This document shows positions 8,791-16,388 of a stretch of 34,944 nt of DNA, one piece after another (within the stretch, counting starts at the first letter, position 1; each line of letters opens with the position of its first letter). The DNA is from Pseudomonadales bacterium. Lineage in GTDB: Bacteria; Pseudomonadota; Gammaproteobacteria; Pseudomonadales; Azotimanducaceae. Both the position numbers and the translations under genes were made by a program. Location of the stretch: NCBI GenBank assembly GCA_023300545.1, contig JALZVT010000126.1:1-34944 (forward strand). The letters are read 5' to 3'. The notes below the pieces were generated by a model. That model was not told the origin of the DNA, ran no database searches, and was given only the letters and a program-made list of their open reading frames with translations.

Positions 8791-9633
8791 ATGTTATTTG
8801 AACCCACAGCCGGTAGCGGCAAGAATTCTGCAGACCTGTTAGCAGCGCGTCGCGCTGCAGATCCACAATTAGCGGCCCGTCTCGATCAGATTGCCGAGCA
8901 TGGCTATTGTGTTATCGAAGGTGCGTTCACCCCTGAGCAGGTCCAGCGAGCTAAAACTGAGTTATCGCCCTGGCTGCAAGGTGAGTTGATGGGGCGCAAC
9001 AATTTTGAAGGCGAACACAGCGAGCGAGTCTACGCGTTGTTGGCTAAGGCGCCGGCAATCGCAGAAATGATTGAGCACGCTGAGGTGCTGGCTATTGTAG
9101 ATGCGCTGCTGACGCCAAACTATTTATTGTCAGCTGCGCTTGCGATCAATGTTCATCCGGGCGAAACGCCACAGCCGTTCCATATCGATGACAACGCTGG
9201 CGGAACCTCATCCCCAAAACCGCGTGAGCCATTGGGCGTGAGTGCAATCTGGGCGTTGGATGAGTTTACCCGTACAAACGGTGCAACCGAGATTGTGCCG
9301 GGTAGTCATCTCTGGGCTGACGACCGGCAACCGAAGTCACATGAAATAGAGCAGGTGTTGATGCCGGCCGGCAGTGCTTTGGTGTTTGCGGGCAACCTGA
9401 TTCATCGCGGCGGTGCGAACCGCTCAGATGGCCTGCGCCTGGCGATTACGCCGCAGTACTGTATGCCGTGGTTACGGCAGATCGAAAACATGGTGTTGGC
9501 TGTGCCGCCTGAGACGGCGGCTCAATACAGTGAGCGAGTTCAGGGGTTGCTGGGCTATAGCATTGTTGAACCCGGCTTCATGGGTTACGTCGACGGACGG
9601 CACCCACGAGCACTGATTCCGGCAGTCCCTTAG
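8791..9633 (+). CDS. Phytanoyl-CoA dioxygenase (PhyH) family Fe(II)/2-oxoglutarate oxygenase
   Basis: This 280-residue protein fits the PhyH family, which hydroxylates small molecules or acyl-CoAs using Fe(II), O2 and 2-oxoglutarate. The iron-binding triad is visible as H131 and D133 in QPFHIDDN and H205 in GNLIHRGGAN. R216 in SDGLRLAITPQYC is placed to bind the 2-oxoglutarate carboxylate. EIVPGSHLW (167-175) is a hallmark of the family. The N-terminus has HGYCVIEGAFTPEQ. It stands alone on the plus strand between two SDR genes on the minus strand, and its stop overlaps that of the 9630 SDR gene by four bases. The location suggests a hydroxylation step in the same catabolic block; the substrate is unknown. 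Confidence 0.9.
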   Translation: MLFEPTAGSGKNSADLLAARRAADPQLAARLDQIAEHGYCVIEGAFTPEQVQRAKTELSPWLQGELMGRNNFEGEHSERVYALLAKAPAIAEMIEHAEVLAIVDALLTPNYLLSAALAINVHPGETPQPFHIDDNAGGTSSPKPREPLGVSAIWALDEFTRTNGATEIVPGSHLWADDRQPKSHEIEQVLMPAGSALVFAGNLIHRGGANRSDGLRLAITPQYCMPWLRQIENMVLAVPPETAAQYSERVQGLLGYSIVEPGFMGYVDGRHPRALIPAVP

Positions 9634-10439
9634 CCGACAAATATTCCGCCGTTTGGAAATAGAATCTGACCGGTGGTGTAGCTCGACTCGTCGCACGCGA
9701 GATACAGCGCGCAGTTGGCCATTTCTTCGACGGTACCTAAGCGCCCCATTGGCGTGGTTGCCATAATCATTTCGCTCCCTTCTGCGTTGTCGCGCAAACC
9801 TTGAGTCATTGGCGTTTCGATGAAGCCTGGGCCAATCGCATTAACGCGAATTTTGTGTTCCAACATTTCCATGGAGAACACGCGAGTCAGCATTTCTACG
9901 CCCGCCTTGGACACGCAGTAGTCAGCGGCTCCGGGTAAGGCGATACGCGCAGCAGACGACGCGATGTTGACGATCGTGCCGCCATTTCCAGCCGCAATCA
10001 TGCGTCGAGCGATAGCCCGGTCGGAGAGCATCACGCCGGTGAGGTTAATCTGTAGTACGCGGCTCCAGTCTTCCACGTTCGTGTTTAACAGGTGGTTACT
10101 TAGTGCTTCGTCGTTTTCGATGACCTGACCACTGACGTACCCGGCGTTCGATACGCCAGCGGAGGCGACCAGACAATCAATGTGGCCAAATTCAGCCATG
10201 GCTTTGTCAGCGAGTGCTTCGATGTCGTTTTCTTCGCAAACGTTTGTTTCGACGTACATTGCGCGGCCGTTAGTGGTGCGACGAATCTCTTCAACCGCTT
10301 CTTCGCAGCGACTGGCCACGAGATCGGCAATGACAATCTCAGCGCCTTCCTGTGCGAAGCGCATTGCGCAAGCCCGGCCTATGCCACTGGCGCCTCCGGT
10401 AATGACGACTACCTTGCCTTCGAGTCTGCCTACGGTCAT
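9630..10439 (-). CDS. Short-chain dehydrogenase/reductase (SDR)
   Basis: The protein has 269 residues. It has the cofactor motif TGGASGIG at 14-21 and D39 at the end of the second strand (VIADL), which usually indicates NAD preference. It also has VASAGVSN at 91-98, S161/S162, Y174 and K178 (ADYCVSKAG), and GPGFIETPMT. An insertion around residues 100-122 (SGQVIENDEALSNHLLN) lengthens the usual loop and may shape substrate choice. The C-terminal TGQILFPNGGIF is standard. The start is ATG at 10439 with AGGA upstream. It is convergent with the oxygenase gene and divergent from the esterase gene 48 bp away. A hydroxy-intermediate oxidation step in the same pathway is inferred. Confidence 0.92.
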   Translation of the reverse strand: MTVGRLEGKVVVITGGASGIGRACAMRFAQEGAEIVIADLVASRCEEAVEEIRRTTNGRAMYVETNVCEENDIEALADKAMAEFGHIDCLVASAGVSNAGYVSGQVIENDEALSNHLLNTNVEDWSRVLQINLTGVMLSDRAIARRMIAAGNGGTIVNIASSAARIALPGAADYCVSKAGVEMLTRVFSMEMLEHKIRVNAIGPGFIETPMTQGLRDNAEGSEMIMATTPMGRLGTVEEMANCALYLACDESSYTTGQILFPNGGIFVG

Positions 10440-10487
10440 TGGTGTTTTCCTGTAAATTGGTGGGAAGAACTCAACTTCACTGTGAAT
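10440..10487. promoter_or_regulatory. Short divergent promoter region
   Basis: Only 48 bp separate the SDR start (minus) from the esterase start (plus). The plus-strand reading frame of the esterase stays open upstream into the SDR gene, but that part is antisense and is not counted as coding. No Shine-Dalgarno sequence is evident for the esterase ATG at 10488. Confidence 0.35.
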
Positions 10488-12092
10488 ATGAAACTACCAA
10501 CTTTAGCCAAAACAATCATTCAGCTTGGTATTTTTTCGACGGCGGTGCTGGCCGCAAGCACTGCGTCGGCTGAGCCCATTGCACTGACTACGCCCCAAGG
10601 TGTGCTCGAGGGTGCAACCTCTGAGCGTTCGAATGAGATCGCGGTGTTCAAACACATCCCCTACGCCCAGCCGCCAATTGGTGGACGACGTTGGCGTCAT
10701 GCAGAGACTGCGCGCGCCTGGAGTGGCGTGCGCTTGGCCACACAGTTTTCGCCAGCCTGCCTGCAGCCGCCTTACCCCAAAGAATCGTTCTATGCCCGAC
10801 CTGCAGAGCCCGCCAGCGAAGACTGTCTGTACCTGAATGTCTGGACCCCGCGCCACGCGATTGCACCGCAGCCCGCAGACAAAACAATCGTAAAAGCGAA
10901 GCCGCTGCCGGTGATGGTCTGGATTCACGGTGGTGGTTTAACCCGCGGTAGCGGTGCAACCGATGTCTACGACGGAGCAGGCCTTGCGGCAAAGGGCGTC
11001 GTGCTGGTTACCATCAATTACCGTCTTGGGGTGTTTGGTTACATGGCGCATCCAGAGGCGTCAGCCGAGTCGGTGTTTGGTGTATCGGGTAATTACGGCC
11101 TATCTGACCAAGTCGCCGCACTGCAGTGGGTGCAAGACAACATTGCAGCCTATGGCGGCGACCCTGAAAACGTCACTATCTTTGGCGAGTCTGCGGGATC
11201 CTGGAGCGTGCATCATCTGCTGGCTACTCCGCGAGCCAAGGGGTTGTTTCATCGGGCCATTGGCCAGAGCGGTGCGCGCTTTGGCGCCATGCCTGAGTTG
11301 AAAGGCGATGCGTCCTCAGCCCACGCCCAGGGCATTAAGCTGCAAACCGGTTTGGGCGCAGAATCGCTTGCTGACCTCCGCCGCCTCGATGGCCCCACAA
11401 TGCTTGCGGCGGGACAGCGCATGCGCTTTGGTGGCGTGCTCGATGGCGTATTTTTACCCGAGCAATTACACGGCATGTTTGCCGAGCATCGCTACAATTT
11501 GGTGCCCTTGATGGTGGGATACAACGCTGACGAAGGGACAACTCTGGGTGTGCTTGAGACCGCACCTAAAACGTCCAAAGCCTTTACTGCAATGGTTCGA
11601 GAGCGCTTTGGCGATCAGTCTGATGCGGTACTTGCGAGCTATCCCGCGAGCACGCCCGTGCAATCAAGCCTCGCTCTGATGCGCGATGACGCCTTTGGGC
11701 ACGGCATGCACGCCTGGGCTCGATTTAATTCGCAGAAGCGGCGCGATACTTATTTCTACCACTTCACCTATAAGCCCTACGGTGACCCGCTGGGTGCATT
11801 TCACGCCGCAGAAATCGCTTACGTGTTCGACAACCCACCCGAGAGTGAAAATACTGAGCAGAACAAGGCAAACCAGGGTCTTGCGCAGTTGATGTCGGAT
11901 TACTGGGTTGCCTTTGCGAAAACCGGCAAACCGGTGGTAGAGGGCGCGCCAGAGTGGCCGCGCTATACCGCCAAAAAAGCACAACACCTCGAGTTCGGCG
12001 CTGACGGCGCGGTTCGTGGGCGACACAGCATGGGTAAACGTTGGAAGGTGCTAGACCGGGTTCTAGCCAATCGCCGCACGGAGGCAAACTGA
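10488..12092 (+). CDS. Exported type-B carboxylesterase/lipase family protein
   Basis: This is a 534-residue secreted or periplasmic esterase of the carboxylesterase type-B family. A signal peptide spans residues 1-28 (core LGIFSTAVLAA, ending STASA). Family motifs include FKHIPYAQPPIGGRRW, EDCLYLNVWTP (111-121), the oxyanion-hole HGGG (147-150) and the nucleophile elbow FGESAGS with S235. E349 (GYNADEG) and H439 (GAFHAAEIAYVF) complete the triad. The start was set at ATG 10488 because it begins the signal peptide; the frame is open further upstream but would run antisense through the neighbouring SDR. It heads a six-gene plus-strand run: the next start is one base after its stop. It probably releases an alcohol or acid that downstream enzymes process. 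Confidence 0.93.
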   Translation: MKLPTLAKTIIQLGIFSTAVLAASTASAEPIALTTPQGVLEGATSERSNEIAVFKHIPYAQPPIGGRRWRHAETARAWSGVRLATQFSPACLQPPYPKESFYARPAEPASEDCLYLNVWTPRHAIAPQPADKTIVKAKPLPVMVWIHGGGLTRGSGATDVYDGAGLAAKGVVLVTINYRLGVFGYMAHPEASAESVFGVSGNYGLSDQVAALQWVQDNIAAYGGDPENVTIFGESAGSWSVHHLLATPRAKGLFHRAIGQSGARFGAMPELKGDASSAHAQGIKLQTGLGAESLADLRRLDGPTMLAAGQRMRFGGVLDGVFLPEQLHGMFAEHRYNLVPLMVGYNADEGTTLGVLETAPKTSKAFTAMVRERFGDQSDAVLASYPASTPVQSSLALMRDDAFGHGMHAWARFNSQKRRDTYFYHFTYKPYGDPLGAFHAAEIAYVFDNPPESENTEQNKANQGLAQLMSDYWVAFAKTGKPVVEGAPEWPRYTAKKAQHLEFGADGAVRGRHSMGKRWKVLDRVLANRRTEAN

Positions 12093-12093
12093 T

Positions 12094-12531
12094 ATGCGAA
12101 TTTTCTCGGCCATTATAATTGTTGTGCTTATTAGTACAGTTGGCTTTGCGATTTATCAGAAAAAGATTATGAATCCCAGGGTTGCGATGGAGCTTCGCGC
12201 CGAGCCACAGGGTGCGCGGGCTGAGCGTGTGATGTTGATGACTATCGATGATCGCGCCACGCTACCCGTTAACTATTTGCGTGAAGGCGATGTCGTTTAT
12301 GTCGGTGCTGATGGTCCCTGGTGGCGTGACCTTGCCGGTGAAGGTTTGCCGGTTGCGGTGTTGATTAAAGGTGAAATATTTGCCGGCCAGGCCAGCGTTG
12401 TCGCCGACCGACCCGATTTTAACAAGGCCGTTTTTGAACGCTTGCGGCCGAACGTCCCAGGCTGGGTTCCTGACTGGCTCAACGGCGTTCTAGTGGCCAT
12501 CGAATTGAAAACAGATATGGAAGAGAGCTGA
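12094..12531 (+). CDS. Membrane-anchored DUF385/deazaflavin-nitroreductase-like split-barrel protein
   Basis: This is a 145-residue protein. Residues 4-20 form a single N-terminal membrane anchor (FSAIIIVVLISTVGFAI). The rest resembles the DUF385 (F420H2-dependent quinone reductase-like) split-barrel family: RAERVMLMTID, then LPVNYLREGDVVYVGADG and PWWRDLAGEGLPVAVLIKGE. The classical family binds F420, but F420 synthesis genes are not present here, so FMN, heme or another ligand is possible. GGAGG nine bases upstream of the ATG, inside the esterase end, supports this start. It sits between a carboxylesterase and an alpha/beta hydrolase with gaps of one and three bases, so a linked redox step is inferred. 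Family assignment is moderate, from a pattern match only. Confidence 0.75.
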   Translation: MRIFSAIIIVVLISTVGFAIYQKKIMNPRVAMELRAEPQGARAERVMLMTIDDRATLPVNYLREGDVVYVGADGPWWRDLAGEGLPVAVLIKGEIFAGQASVVADRPDFNKAVFERLRPNVPGWVPDWLNGVLVAIELKTDMEES

Positions 12532-12534
12532 GGT

Positions 12535-13830
12535 ATGACGGTCGCGCTTCCTGAACCCAACCAGTGGGCGCAGTTGTGCGCCGGTGATGGCGAGTTTCAG
12601 CTTGCAGCGCGACACTGGAACGGCGGCTTTGAACTTTGTGTTGGCGAGCAACGCTTGCCGCTTTGCGTGGTAGATGGTGTTGCCATCAGCTCAGAGTCCG
12701 GGCAGGAGTTTGCTGCACTCGATGTGCAGGCAGATGGCGTTTTTCAGTTACAGGGCGACGATGCGTTTTGGTCGCGCATGCTTGCTGGCCCGCCACCCCG
12801 GTTTCATACCGACCTATTGGCTGCATTGGGTACCGGTTCTGGCTTACGGGTGTCTGGTGATCGACTGACTTACGCGCAGTACTATGGTGCTGCAATGCGT
12901 GCGATCGAGTTACTCCGGCCGATGCGTAACAATACAACGGTCGCAGCACGCGCACCTGATGCGCCGGTCTTCGACGCACCGCAGGGTCGTTATGTGCACC
13001 TCGAACTGGGCGGTGAAGATCACCGTGTGTATTTTGAAGAAGCCGGGCAAGGCATTCCGGTATTGCTGCAACATACGGCGGGCTGTCACGGCAGCCAGTG
13101 GCGACATCTACTTGAAGACTCGCGGATCACCGACAACTTCCGGCTGATCGCTTATGACCTGCCGTACCATGGCAAATCACTACCACCTACAGGCAGACAA
13201 TGGTGGGCAGAGAAATACGACCTACAGGGCGAGTTTTTACGCAGCGTACCCCTGGCACTTGCGCAAACTCTCGAACTCGATAATCCGGTTTTTATTGGTT
13301 GTTCGGTGGGTGGACTACTAGCCCTTGATCTGGCGCTCAACCATGCCGAGACGTTTCGCGCGGTCGTTGCTATTGAAGGTGCGTTGAAGATTCCGGGTTC
13401 ATTGGACGCCATGGGCGACCTGTGGCACCCGCAGATTAGTAACGACTACAAGGCCAGGGCTATGGAGGGGCTCATGTCGCCGGAGTCGCCGTTACCCTAT
13501 GTCAAAGAAACCAGCTTTGTTTACGCCAGCGGTTGGCCGCAAGCGTTTATTGGCGATCTGCATTACTACATTGCAGACCATGATTTGCGAGAAACCGCTG
13601 TGGGTATCGATACCGACAAGGTGGCGGTACACATTTTATCGGGCGAATACGATCACAGTGGCACGTCGGAATTGGGTCGTGCGGCTCACGAGGCCATTGC
13701 GGGCTCAACCTGGAGCGAAATGAAGAGCGTGGGGCATTTCCCGATGTCGGAAAACCCGACGGAGTTCATTAACTATCTACTGCCCGTTCTGCAACAAATA
13801 CGTGCGGCAAGCGCAGTCGCAAACGTCTAA
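12535..13830 (+). CDS. Two-domain alpha/beta hydrolase with N-terminal SCP2-like domain
   Basis: The protein has 431 residues. The C-terminal part (about 150-425) is a canonical alpha/beta hydrolase: LLQHTAGCHGSQW, AYDLPYHGKS (206-215), nucleophile S257 in FIGCSVGG, acid D373 in SGEYDHSG and H401 in SVGHFPMSENP. The N-terminal part (about 1-130) is not part of that fold. Its pattern (WNGGFELCVGEQRLPL, GVFQLQGDDAFW, GDRLTYAQYYGAAMRAI) resembles SCP2-like hydrophobic-ligand domains; this is a tentative reading. No signal peptide is visible, so it should act in the cytoplasm. It begins three bases after the previous stop. The combination suggests hydrolysis of a lipophilic ester or a ring-cleavage product. 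Confidence 0.88.
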   Translation: MTVALPEPNQWAQLCAGDGEFQLAARHWNGGFELCVGEQRLPLCVVDGVAISSESGQEFAALDVQADGVFQLQGDDAFWSRMLAGPPPRFHTDLLAALGTGSGLRVSGDRLTYAQYYGAAMRAIELLRPMRNNTTVAARAPDAPVFDAPQGRYVHLELGGEDHRVYFEEAGQGIPVLLQHTAGCHGSQWRHLLEDSRITDNFRLIAYDLPYHGKSLPPTGRQWWAEKYDLQGEFLRSVPLALAQTLELDNPVFIGCSVGGLLALDLALNHAETFRAVVAIEGALKIPGSLDAMGDLWHPQISNDYKARAMEGLMSPESPLPYVKETSFVYASGWPQAFIGDLHYYIADHDLRETAVGIDTDKVAVHILSGEYDHSGTSELGRAAHEAIAGSTWSEMKSVGHFPMSENPTEFINYLLPVLQQIRAASAVANV

Positions 13831-13855
13831 GCTGCAACAATCTGAGCATCCATTT

Positions 13856-14359
13856 ATGACTTCCTGTTTTCAGCTGTCCGTTCGACCCGGCTCGTCCGCT
13901 TCAGTTCTTGTTACCCTGCTTGTCACTCTCCTTGTTACTGGGCTTGTTGGCTGCAGCGACGCGCCAAAACCGCAGGCTGCGCCCTACGAGCCGGTGCTTG
14001 ATCTGCACGACTTGATGAACTCTGTACTGGATCCGGCAACCGATGTCATTTGGGGTGCAGCGGGCGCCGTTATTACTGCAGAAGGCGAGCAGGATCTGGC
14101 GCCGGTTGATGATGCAGGCTGGCAGGCGGTATTTAATGCGGCGGCGGTGGTGACAGAAACGGGCAACCTCCTAATGTTGCCGGGCCGTGCCGAAGACAAT
14201 GGCGACTGGATGGAATACAGCAGCGCGCTGATCACCACCGGTAAAGAAGCGATGGCCGCGGCTGAGGCGAAAGACGCGCAGGCTGTGTTTGATGTTGGCG
14301 GGAAACTCTACCTGGTGTGTGTCGCCTGTCATCAAAGCTACAGCCTGGATGAGGAATAG
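13856..14359 (+). CDS. c'-like cytochrome lipoprotein with C-terminal CxxCH
   Basis: This is a 167-residue lipoprotein. The signal peptide has a long hydrophobic core rich in LVT repeats and a lipobox LVGC with C33 as the acylated cysteine. A single heme-binding motif CVACH (C155, C158, H159) lies very near the C-terminus, as in cytochrome c'/c556-type four-helix bundles; the intervening sequence is helical and alanine-rich. It would be membrane-tethered on the periplasmic side. The ATG at 13856 is preferred over a GTG at 13802, which would overlap the hydrolase gene. The next gene starts within its last codons. It may carry or buffer electrons, or bind a small gas ligand; the partner is unknown. 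Confidence 0.88.
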   Translation: MTSCFQLSVRPGSSASVLVTLLVTLLVTGLVGCSDAPKPQAAPYEPVLDLHDLMNSVLDPATDVIWGAAGAVITAEGEQDLAPVDDAGWQAVFNAAAVVTETGNLLMLPGRAEDNGDWMEYSSALITTGKEAMAAAEAKDAQAVFDVGGKLYLVCVACHQSYSLDEE

Positions 14360-15110
14360 CTCGGCAAACCTGGTAGCCAGAAGATGCTCTAACTCGGTGC
14401 CTTGGGTAGGCACTCTGGCGCTCGTCGTGCTTTGGAGTGTGCTTCTTAGCGTGATTGCGTCGCCCGTGTTGGCCCACAACGTGAGCGACAGCAACGCGAA
14501 TTTTCTGGCGGACATCAGTGGTCCGGCAATACCTCTGTTTATCTATCTGGGTGCCAAGCACATGGTCACCGGTATTGATCACGTTCTGTATCTGTTGGGC
14601 ATCGTATTTTTTGTTTATCGACCGCGACAGGTGCTGTTGTTTGTCACCCTGTTCGCGCTGGGTCATAGCATTACCCTGTTGAGTGGTGTGCTGTTTGACT
14701 GGCAGGTAAGCGCTGGCGGGGTCGACGCGGTGATCGGTTTGTCGGTTGCGTACAAGGCCTTCGAGAACATTTCCGGTTTTAACGTGCTGTTTGGACGTAG
14801 CCCCAACATGCAGGTGGCGGTGTTCGTTTTTGGTCTGGTACACGGCCTGGGACTGGCCACCAAGCTGCAGGCGGTTTATAGCGGTGGTGACGGGCTGGTC
14901 GCTAATTTGCTGGCGTTTAATGTGGGTGTTGAAGTAGGGCAGATCATTGCTCTGGCTGCGCTTCTAGCACTGCTGGTTTGGTGGCGGCGCAGTGCGTCAT
15001 TTACGCGTTGGGCATACAGCGCCAACGTGATCATCATGGCCAGTGGGTTTGCGTTTGCGCTGCATCACTTTGTGGCGCTGTCGTTAGCGGCGACGGGAAC
15101 AAGTGCATGA
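14349..15110 (+). CDS. HupE/UreJ-2 family membrane protein
   Basis: The protein has 253 residues. A signal peptide ends at about residue 42 (SPVLA|HNVSD), leaving a mature N-terminus that begins with His. Six or so membrane helices follow. Conserved histidines sit in GIDHVLYLL (H78), ALGHSITLL (H106) and LVHGLGLATK (H165), with FNVGVEVGQI after. This pattern fits the HupE/UreJ_2 family, members of which are proposed metal (nickel or cobalt) permeases or accessory proteins. The ATG at 14349 overlaps the cytochrome gene by 11 bases and its own stop overlaps the next start as ATGA. The setting beside a cytochrome lipoprotein and an anchor protein, with no urease or hydrogenase genes, argues against a urease/hydrogenase role. 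Confidence 0.9.
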   Translation: MRNSSANLVARRCSNSVPWVGTLALVVLWSVLLSVIASPVLAHNVSDSNANFLADISGPAIPLFIYLGAKHMVTGIDHVLYLLGIVFFVYRPRQVLLFVTLFALGHSITLLSGVLFDWQVSAGGVDAVIGLSVAYKAFENISGFNVLFGRSPNMQVAVFVFGLVHGLGLATKLQAVYSGGDGLVANLLAFNVGVEVGQIIALAALLALLVWWRRSASFTRWAYSANVIIMASGFAFALHHFVALSLAATGTSA

Positions 15111-15691
15111 CAACATCGTCAACTCCAGACAAGTCGCCTCTACCGCGCACTCGCAGGCAGGTTCTGCGCTCGACGTTCTTTGCGTTTTTACTAGGCCTCT
15201 TTGTTGTCGTCGGCGTGATTCTGCCCGCTGAGTTCTCGCTTGATCCGATGGGTACCGGCAGAATTCTTGGCGTGCTGGGGTTGGCAGAAGATGGCTCTGG
15301 TGTCGTGGTGCTGGAAACAACGGTGCACAAAACCGATCGAGTACGCTTTGAGCTGGCGCCCTTTGAGTCTGTTGAGTACAGCTACGCAATGGATGTGGGT
15401 GGGGTATTGATCTACAGCTGGCGAGCAGATAACGAGCTGGTGTTCAATCTACACAGCACACCCAATCTGCCGGGCGGCAATCAAGGCCCGGCTGAGAGTT
15501 TTTCGAATGGCCGGGCGGATAGCGAGCAGGGCACCTACACCGCCCCGTTTACCGGGCGGCATGGCTGGTTCTGGGAGAATCGCACCGACCAGACTGTGTT
15601 GCTTGAGCTGGCTACCTCTGGGTTTATCGGTGAGTCGTTGCGTTCGGCGGTGGGCGATCAGCAAATCGGCGTGCCTCGGCCCGCACTCTAA
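15107..15691 (+). CDS. Transmembrane anchor protein (HupE-associated)
   Basis: This 194-residue protein has one N-terminal membrane segment at about 24-41 (FFAFLLGLFVVVGVILPA). It is immediately followed by AEFSLDPMGTGRILGVLGL, which matches the hallmark of proteins annotated as transmembrane anchor protein next to HupE-like genes and metal-efflux systems. The remainder is a periplasmic beta-rich domain (YSYAMDVGGVLIYSWRAD, HGWFWENRTDQTVLLEL). The start ATG is fused to the upstream stop as ATGA. Genes of this pair commonly travel together, so a physical partnership with the HupE-like protein is likely, though the activity is undefined. It closes the six-gene run that starts at 10488. Confidence 0.85.
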   Translation: MTTSSTPDKSPLPRTRRQVLRSTFFAFLLGLFVVVGVILPAEFSLDPMGTGRILGVLGLAEDGSGVVVLETTVHKTDRVRFELAPFESVEYSYAMDVGGVLIYSWRADNELVFNLHSTPNLPGGNQGPAESFSNGRADSEQGTYTAPFTGRHGWFWENRTDQTVLLELATSGFIGESLRSAVGDQQIGVPRPAL

Positions 15692-15718
15692 AGTGTCTGC
15701 ACGCGTTGGTGTGAACTA

Positions 15719-15792
15719 CTGACAGTCCATTGTCAGGAGGCTATCAAACGGCGATGCCTTGCTACTTGTCAGCGAGTGCGCAACGCCTGACA
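15719..15792. promoter_or_regulatory. Cluster of four TGTCAG/CTGACA half-sites
   Basis: The 138-bp gap before the GFA gene contains CTGACA (15719-15724), TGTCAG (15731-15736), TGTCAG (15767-15772) and CTGACA (15787-15792). They form two inverted pairs with spacers of 6 and 14 bases. Four exact 6-mers within 74 bp suggest an operator for an unlinked regulator, or a folded leader. Confidence 0.4.
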
Positions 15793-15829
15793 CTCAAAAG
15801 TCACCTGAAAACACTAGGAGAAGAACGCA

Positions 15830-16249
15830 ATGAGTGAAACTGGACAATGTCTGTGCGGCGCCGTTTCTTTCACGGCTGACGACGTGCAGAACGATTTTCA
15901 CGCCTGCCACTGTTCGATGTGCCGCAAATGGTCTGGCGGACCTGGCTTTGGAGTGGGAGTGGGTTCTATTGAACTCGCAGGCGAAGAGAATCTGGCCGCC
16001 TACAAATCGAGCGACTGGGCCGAGCGCTGTTTCTGCAAGCAGTGCGGCACTAATCTGTTCTATCGCATGCCCGAGACGGGTATGACGGTTGTTTGGGCCG
16101 GCGCCTTTGATGACGAGTCGAAGCTCAAGCTCACTGGCGAAATCTACATTGACGAAGCGTCGGGTGGCTACGCGTTTGTTGGTGATCATCCGCGGCAGAC
16201 GGGGGCGCAGTTTATGGCATCGCTGGGTATTGAAGTGCCGCCAGCCTGA
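15830..16249 (+). CDS. GFA (glutathione-dependent formaldehyde-activating/CENP-V fold) family protein
   Basis: This is a 139-residue protein with the zinc-binding cysteine pattern of the GFA family: C7 and C9 (GQCLCGAVSF), C26, C28 and C31 (HACHCSMCRKW), and C67, C69 and C72 (CFCKQCGTNLFYR). The family founder was proposed to join formaldehyde to glutathione, but most members have no known substrate. AGGAG about eight bases before the ATG is a strong ribosome site. The gene stands alone, with possible operator repeats before it and a hairpin after it. Its role is inferred only as small-molecule or thiol-adduct metabolism. Confidence 0.92.
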   Translation: MSETGQCLCGAVSFTADDVQNDFHACHCSMCRKWSGGPGFGVGVGSIELAGEENLAAYKSSDWAERCFCKQCGTNLFYRMPETGMTVVWAGAFDDESKLKLTGEIYIDEASGGYAFVGDHPRQTGAQFMASLGIEVPPA

Positions 16250-16282
16250 TAGCCCGCCGCGTCCCAGCGGCCTTCGGTTTGA

Positions 16283-16323
16283 CAATGGGTGTGCCCGAGG
16301 CGGCTCAGGCACACCGGTCATTG
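16283..16323. terminator. Strong hairpin after the GFA gene (possible terminator)
   Basis: GGTGTGCC (16288-16295) pairs with GGCACACC (16308-16315) around a 12-base loop. The flanking CAATG/CATTG (16283-16287, 16319-16323) can extend the stem past a 3-base bulge. It sits 34 bases after the GFA stop. No T-run follows, so termination efficiency is doubtful. Confidence 0.45.
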
Positions 16324-16388
16324 CCCTTAGCCATTGCTTTGTCTACTTTGTAGGCAGAAGGAAGGGTGATTGGGGCGAATAGCACAGT

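Noticed and set aside
10182-10487. Upstream extension of the esterase reading frame (102 codons)
   Set aside because: It runs antisense through the conserved SDR gene, and the signal peptide begins at 10488.
14349-15110. Assignment of the HupE-like gene to urease or hydrogenase maturation
   Set aside because: No urease or hydrogenase genes are present; the neighbours are a cytochrome lipoprotein and an anchor protein.
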